Source: Bog-159 sp963707465 (GTDB taxonomy: Bacteria > Acidobacteriota > Terriglobia > Bryobacterales > Bryobacteraceae). Taken from it: a stretch of 64,000 bases of DNA. The stretch lies in the NCBI GenBank assembly GCA_963707465.1, contig CAVPQK010000013.1, positions 1,302,001-1,366,000 on the forward strand, written 5' to 3'. The translations under genes were made by a program, and so were the position numbers. This document shows positions 61,298-64,000 of the stretch, one piece after another. Position 1 is the first letter of the stretch, and every line of letters starts with the position of its first letter. A model generated the notes under the pieces. The model did not search any database. It was not told the origin of the DNA and was given only the letters and a program-made list of their open reading frames with translations.

Positions 61298-61537
61298 ATG
61301 GGCGAATCCCACGGATGCAGCACGTGCGGCGGCACGACGCCAGGGACAGCCTCCGGTAACTGGGTCGGGGACCACCAGCCCCCGACTGCCCTAAATCCAG
61401 CTGGCGGTGCCCAGGTTTACCAGCCCCAGTGTCTCCTCTGTAGCCGCCAGCAGGGTGGGCAGGTCTCTGCCGCGGTTAAGGCGGCGAAAAAGGCAGCGTG
61501 CACGGCGGCCTCAAACGGGACGACGACCTGCCAGTAG
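61298..61537 (+). CDS. Small Cys-rich protein resembling a polymorphic-toxin tip
   Basis: 79 residues: MGESHGCSTCGGTTPG, then NWVGDHQPPTALNPAGGAQV, YQPQCLLCSRQQGG. Two CxxC pairs and the DHQPPTALNP core recall the C-terminal nuclease-like tips of some secreted polymorphic toxins, where a DHQP motif follows a Trp. No delivery domain is attached, so this would be an orphan toxin module. An immunity-like gene follows 85 bp downstream. Identification is from memory of the motif and is tentative. Confidence 0.4.
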   Translation: MGESHGCSTCGGTTPGTASGNWVGDHQPPTALNPAGGAQVYQPQCLLCSRQQGGQVSAAVKAAKKAACTAASNGTTTCQ

Positions 61538-61621
61538 GGGGCAGACGGCCGACGAGGGGATTTTCAAATATCGACTACTTACCGAAGAGCTTCATTTTGA
61601 GCCGGACGGACAGCAAAAGGT

Positions 61622-62317
61622 ATGAACAAAAGCCAGATCCTTGAGGACATTGACAAGCATGCCCTCGAGTTCAATTTTCCGGTTCTTGACAACGCATATG
61701 TGGAGTTCGCGGCTGCTCGCCTCAGTGCCTTTCGGGGTATCCAGGACTGGCTCATTTGCTTCGAGGTCCTGGGATTTTCGACCAGGGAGGGCGCGTTTGT
61801 CGACGACCTCTACGCTTACGGTTCGTGCATCGACAAGGGGGGATACTTCAGCGAGCACACTCCCCTGAACTCGGCAGAAGAGCATCCATTTTTCGACGGA
61901 GAGACAAACGCGTGTATCGCGGACTGGAGCAACTGGTCGGCTAAAGTTAATGGCCGGGTAATGTCGTTCTCGCCAACTCGGGACGAGTACGCCCAAGCTG
62001 GCATCGTCATAAATCGGGGCCCAGGTCCCGGAAGTTTGAAGGAAGTCGAGTTGATGCGTTTCCTTATTTATCGCCTCGGCGCGGAAAGGCTCCTGCTGAG
62101 TGATCAGGCTCTTCTGAGCGGCTTTCCCCGGTGCAGAGGCCTGTCGAGGCTTCTCCAGACGACGCAGTGGCAGCATCCGGATGTGGCTGACGGCGAAAAG
62201 CCATCTAACAATGGCAGCATTCGCAGTCTGGTGACGGCACTAGATCAGCGGGATCCCTCTCTGTTCGTAAGAGGGCGCCCTAACACCCATTGGAAATTTT
62301 GGGCTCAAACCGCGTAA
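61622..62317 (+). CDS. Hypothetical immunity-like protein
   Basis: 231 residues without signal or membrane helix: ILEDIDKHALEFNFPVLDNA, ARLSAFRGIQDWLICFEVLG, DLYAYGSCIDKGG. This resembles a family of uncharacterised cytosolic proteins often found as lone or tandem genes behind polymorphic-toxin tips. Codon use and lower GC differ from the lipid operon upstream. With the ORF at 61298 and the IS21 element downstream it forms an accessory segment. Function is inferred from context only. Confidence 0.5.
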   Translation: MNKSQILEDIDKHALEFNFPVLDNAYVEFAAARLSAFRGIQDWLICFEVLGFSTREGAFVDDLYAYGSCIDKGGYFSEHTPLNSAEEHPFFDGETNACIADWSNWSAKVNGRVMSFSPTRDEYAQAGIVINRGPGPGSLKEVELMRFLIYRLGAERLLLSDQALLSGFPRCRGLSRLLQTTQWQHPDVADGEKPSNNGSIRSLVTALDQRDPSLFVRGRPNTHWKFWAQTA

Positions 62318-62404
62318 GCGCCCGACGGCGGCCCACTCGAACATGGGCGGCGTTCCAATCGCGACACGTCAAACGAGGTTTACACATGAGTGATTTCGCT
62401 ACTC

Positions 62405-64000
62405 TGAATTGGCCCCTTTCGATGCTTTGATTTGGCCCCACCTGTAGATCAGAAACCATGTATCTTGTTTCGGGCATGAATGCCCGGAAGGAAAACACGG
62501 TTTTGGAAAACAGGAGAGCCAAGGTGGAACTATACGAGCAGATCCGGCGAGAGTACGAGCATGGTGCCGGAACGATACGGGCGGTGGCGCGGAAGTTGGG
62601 CGTACACCGTCGAGAAGTGCGGAAGGCGCTGGCCAGGGCTATGCCGGCGGACCGCAAGATTCCGGAACGGGAGAGGCCGAAACTGGCGGCGGCGATTCCC
62701 TTTATCGACGGGGTTCTGGAGTCGGACCGCAAGGCCCCTAGAAAGCAGCGGCACACGGCGCACCGGATTTGGGCACGCCTGCGACGCGAGATGCCGGAAT
62801 TGGACGTGGCGGAATCGACGGTGCGGCAATATGTGCGCGCAAGAAAAGCGGCCATGGGTTTACTGGGGATGGAAACCTTCGTGCCGCAGTCGTATACGTG
62901 GGGTGACGAAGGACAGGTGGACTGGTATGAAGGCTGGGCGGAGTTCGACGGTGAATCGCGCAAAACATGCCTGTTTTGCTTGCGCAGCATGGCGAGCGGA
63001 GGAGCATTTCATCGGGCCTATCCGCACGCCAACCAGCAGGCGTTCCTGGAAGCGCACGAGTTGGCATTCGCTTATTTTGGCGGGGTGTTCCGCGTGCTGC
63101 GTTACGACAACCTGAAGAGTGCCGTAAAGAAAATCTTGCGGGGGCATCAACGGGAGGAGACCGCACGGTTCATTGCCTTCCGTTCGCACTGGGGGTTTGA
63201 GTCGGAGTTCTGCACGCCGGGCGAGGGACACGAGAAAGGTGGCGTGGAAGGCGAAGGAGGGCAGTTCCGGCGGAATCATCTGGTGCCAGTGCCGAAGGTC
63301 CGTGATCTGGAAGAGCTGAACCTGCTGCTGGCCGCGGGTTCGAAGGAAGACGAGGGCCGGGTGATCGAGGGGCGTGGGCAGCCTGTCGGCACGGCGATGC
63401 TCACGGAGCGGGAGCATTTATTACCGCTGGCCACGGATGGTTTTGATTTGGCATCACTACACTTTCCGACGGTCAACGGCAGCGGCTGCGCGAAGGCGCT
63501 GACCAACTTCTACTCGGTCCCTTTGCCGGTGGGCACCGCGGTGGAAGTGAAAGTCTACTCGGCTTACGTGGAGGTCTGGCATCAGGCCAGGTGCGTGGCG
63601 CGGCATGAGCGCTGCTATGCGCGGCACAAGAAGGTACTCGAGTTGGAGCATTACCTGGATGTGCTGGTGAAAAAGCCCGGAGCTTTGGCCGGTTCGACGG
63701 CGCTGGAGCAATGCCGGGCGCAAGGGCGATGGCCCGCCAGCTACGACCAGTTCTGGGATGTGCTGCGTCAACGACAAGGCAAGCAGGAAGGCACGCGCGC
63801 CATGATCGACGTACTGCTGCTGGCACGGGAGCATGGGCCGGCACCGGTGCGCGAAGCTGTGGAAGAAGCACTGCAGTTGGGGTGTTCGGATGTAGGGGCG
63901 GTTCGTTATCTGCTGAGCATCCGCGGCCAGGCACAGCAGCCGGTAGCCGCCCCGGCACAGATCGGTGCACTGAATCGGTATGACCGGCCGCAGCCCAGCC
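62405..64000 (+). mobile_element. IS21-family insertion sequence, right part beyond window
   Basis: Left-end region with two directly repeated 12-mers, tgaattggcccc (62405-62416) and tgatttggcccc (62428-62439), of the kind found as multiple terminal repeats in IS21 elements, followed by an istA gene. The helper ATPase istB and the right end are not in the window. The exact left boundary and target duplication cannot be fixed. Confidence 0.75.
62524..64000 (+). CDS. istA: IS21-family transposase IstA, 3' end beyond window
   Basis: At least 492 residues, open to the window end. N-terminal HTH: VELYEQIRREYEHGAGTIRA with VARKLGVHRREVRKAL. DDE catalytic core: DEGQVDWYEGWAEFDG (first Asp), VLRYDNLKSAVKK (second Asp) and GHEKGGVEGEGG (Glu). 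A C-terminal region follows (VEVKVYSAYVEVWHQARCVA) with the Mu-transposase-like beta barrel. Start chosen at GTG 62524, 7 bases after aggag; an ATG at 62458 is in frame but lacks a ribosome site. It needs IstB for transposition. Confidence 0.92.
   Translation, partial: MELYEQIRREYEHGAGTIRAVARKLGVHRREVRKALARAMPADRKIPERERPKLAAAIPFIDGVLESDRKAPRKQRHTAHRIWARLRREMPELDVAESTVRQYVRARKAAMGLLGMETFVPQSYTWGDEGQVDWYEGWAEFDGESRKTCLFCLRSMASGGAFHRAYPHANQQAFLEAHELAFAYFGGVFRVLRYDNLKSAVKKILRGHQREETARFIAFRSHWGFESEFCTPGEGHEKGGVEGEGGQFRRNHLVPVPKVRDLEELNLLLAAGSKEDEGRVIEGRGQPVGTAMLTEREHLLPLATDGFDLASLHFPTVNGSGCAKALTNFYSVPLPVGTAVEVKVYSAYVEVWHQARCVARHERCYARHKKVLELEHYLDVLVKKPGALAGSTALEQCRAQGRWPASYDQFWDVLRQRQGKQEGTRAMIDVLLLAREHGPAPVREAVEEALQLGCSDVGAVRYLLSIRGQAQQPVAAPAQIGALNRYDRPQPS

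Overview
The window is GC-rich bacterial chromosome that looks like Acidobacteriota, most probably the Bryobacterales/Solibacter lineage. This is inferred from gene families, not from a marker gene. The supporting families are a very large Oar-like TonB receptor with a carboxypeptidase-regulatory N-domain, an ADOP-type duplicated permease, a reaction-centre-type cytochrome c fused to a lipoprotein-sorting-like domain, an ECF sigma factor overlapping a Ser/Thr kinase with a TPR tail, a secreted beta-propeller with the C-terminal domain common in Solibacter exoproteins, and YXWGXW-repeat proteins. Gene direction alternates often and operons are short.

Layout. 1-14 kb: TPR lipoprotein (cut by the edge), degenerate receiver, GlpD, periplasmic proteins, glycerophosphodiesterase, POTRA protein, LmbE-like deacetylase, MacA/ADOP export pair, a broken Vgb-like propeller, di-heme cytochrome and an OprB-like porin. 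14-21 kb: lytic transglycosylase, a cluster of miniature genes (AbiEi-like wHTH plus one-helix proteins), Ser/Thr kinase with ECF sigma factor, HAF-repeat protein. 21-24 kb: scarred zone around tRNA-Val with a kinase remnant, a cyclic-glucan-synthase remnant, YXWGXW and Hsp20. 24-35 kb: penicillin acylase, metallothionein, TonB receptor with paired palindromes upstream, amidohydrolase, GH74-like protein. 35-40 kb: DUF2442/DUF4160 pair, frameshifted FRG gene between two copies of the 3' end of a sigma-54 activator gene, the activator itself, and a secreted protein behind a candidate sigma-54 promoter. 40-50 kb: frameshifted acyl-CoA synthetase/GNAT fusion, NarX/NarL-like pair with a DUF4118 protein, dicarboxylate carrier, sugar isomerase, phosphofructokinase with PPi-type signatures. 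50-61 kb: MutS2, a repetitive secreted protein with an exact 222-bp period, flavin reductase, and a tightly overlapped five-gene operon best read as a sphingolipid/ceramide pathway. 61-64 kb: accessory end with a truncated antitoxin, a possible toxin tip with an immunity-like gene, and an IS21-family element running off the window.

The strongest system-level candidates are the ceramide-type operon (56.1-61.0 kb), the AbiEi/one-helix mini-gene cluster (15.8-16.3 kb), and the FRG/DUF island inserted beside the sigma-54 activator (35.0-37.0 kb). Intergenic spaces carry several families of short two-hairpin repeats. Three genes (Vgb-like, FRG, acyl-CoA synthetase) are interrupted by frameshifts that can be placed to the base or nearly so. 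All functions are read from sequence motifs by eye; no database search was run.
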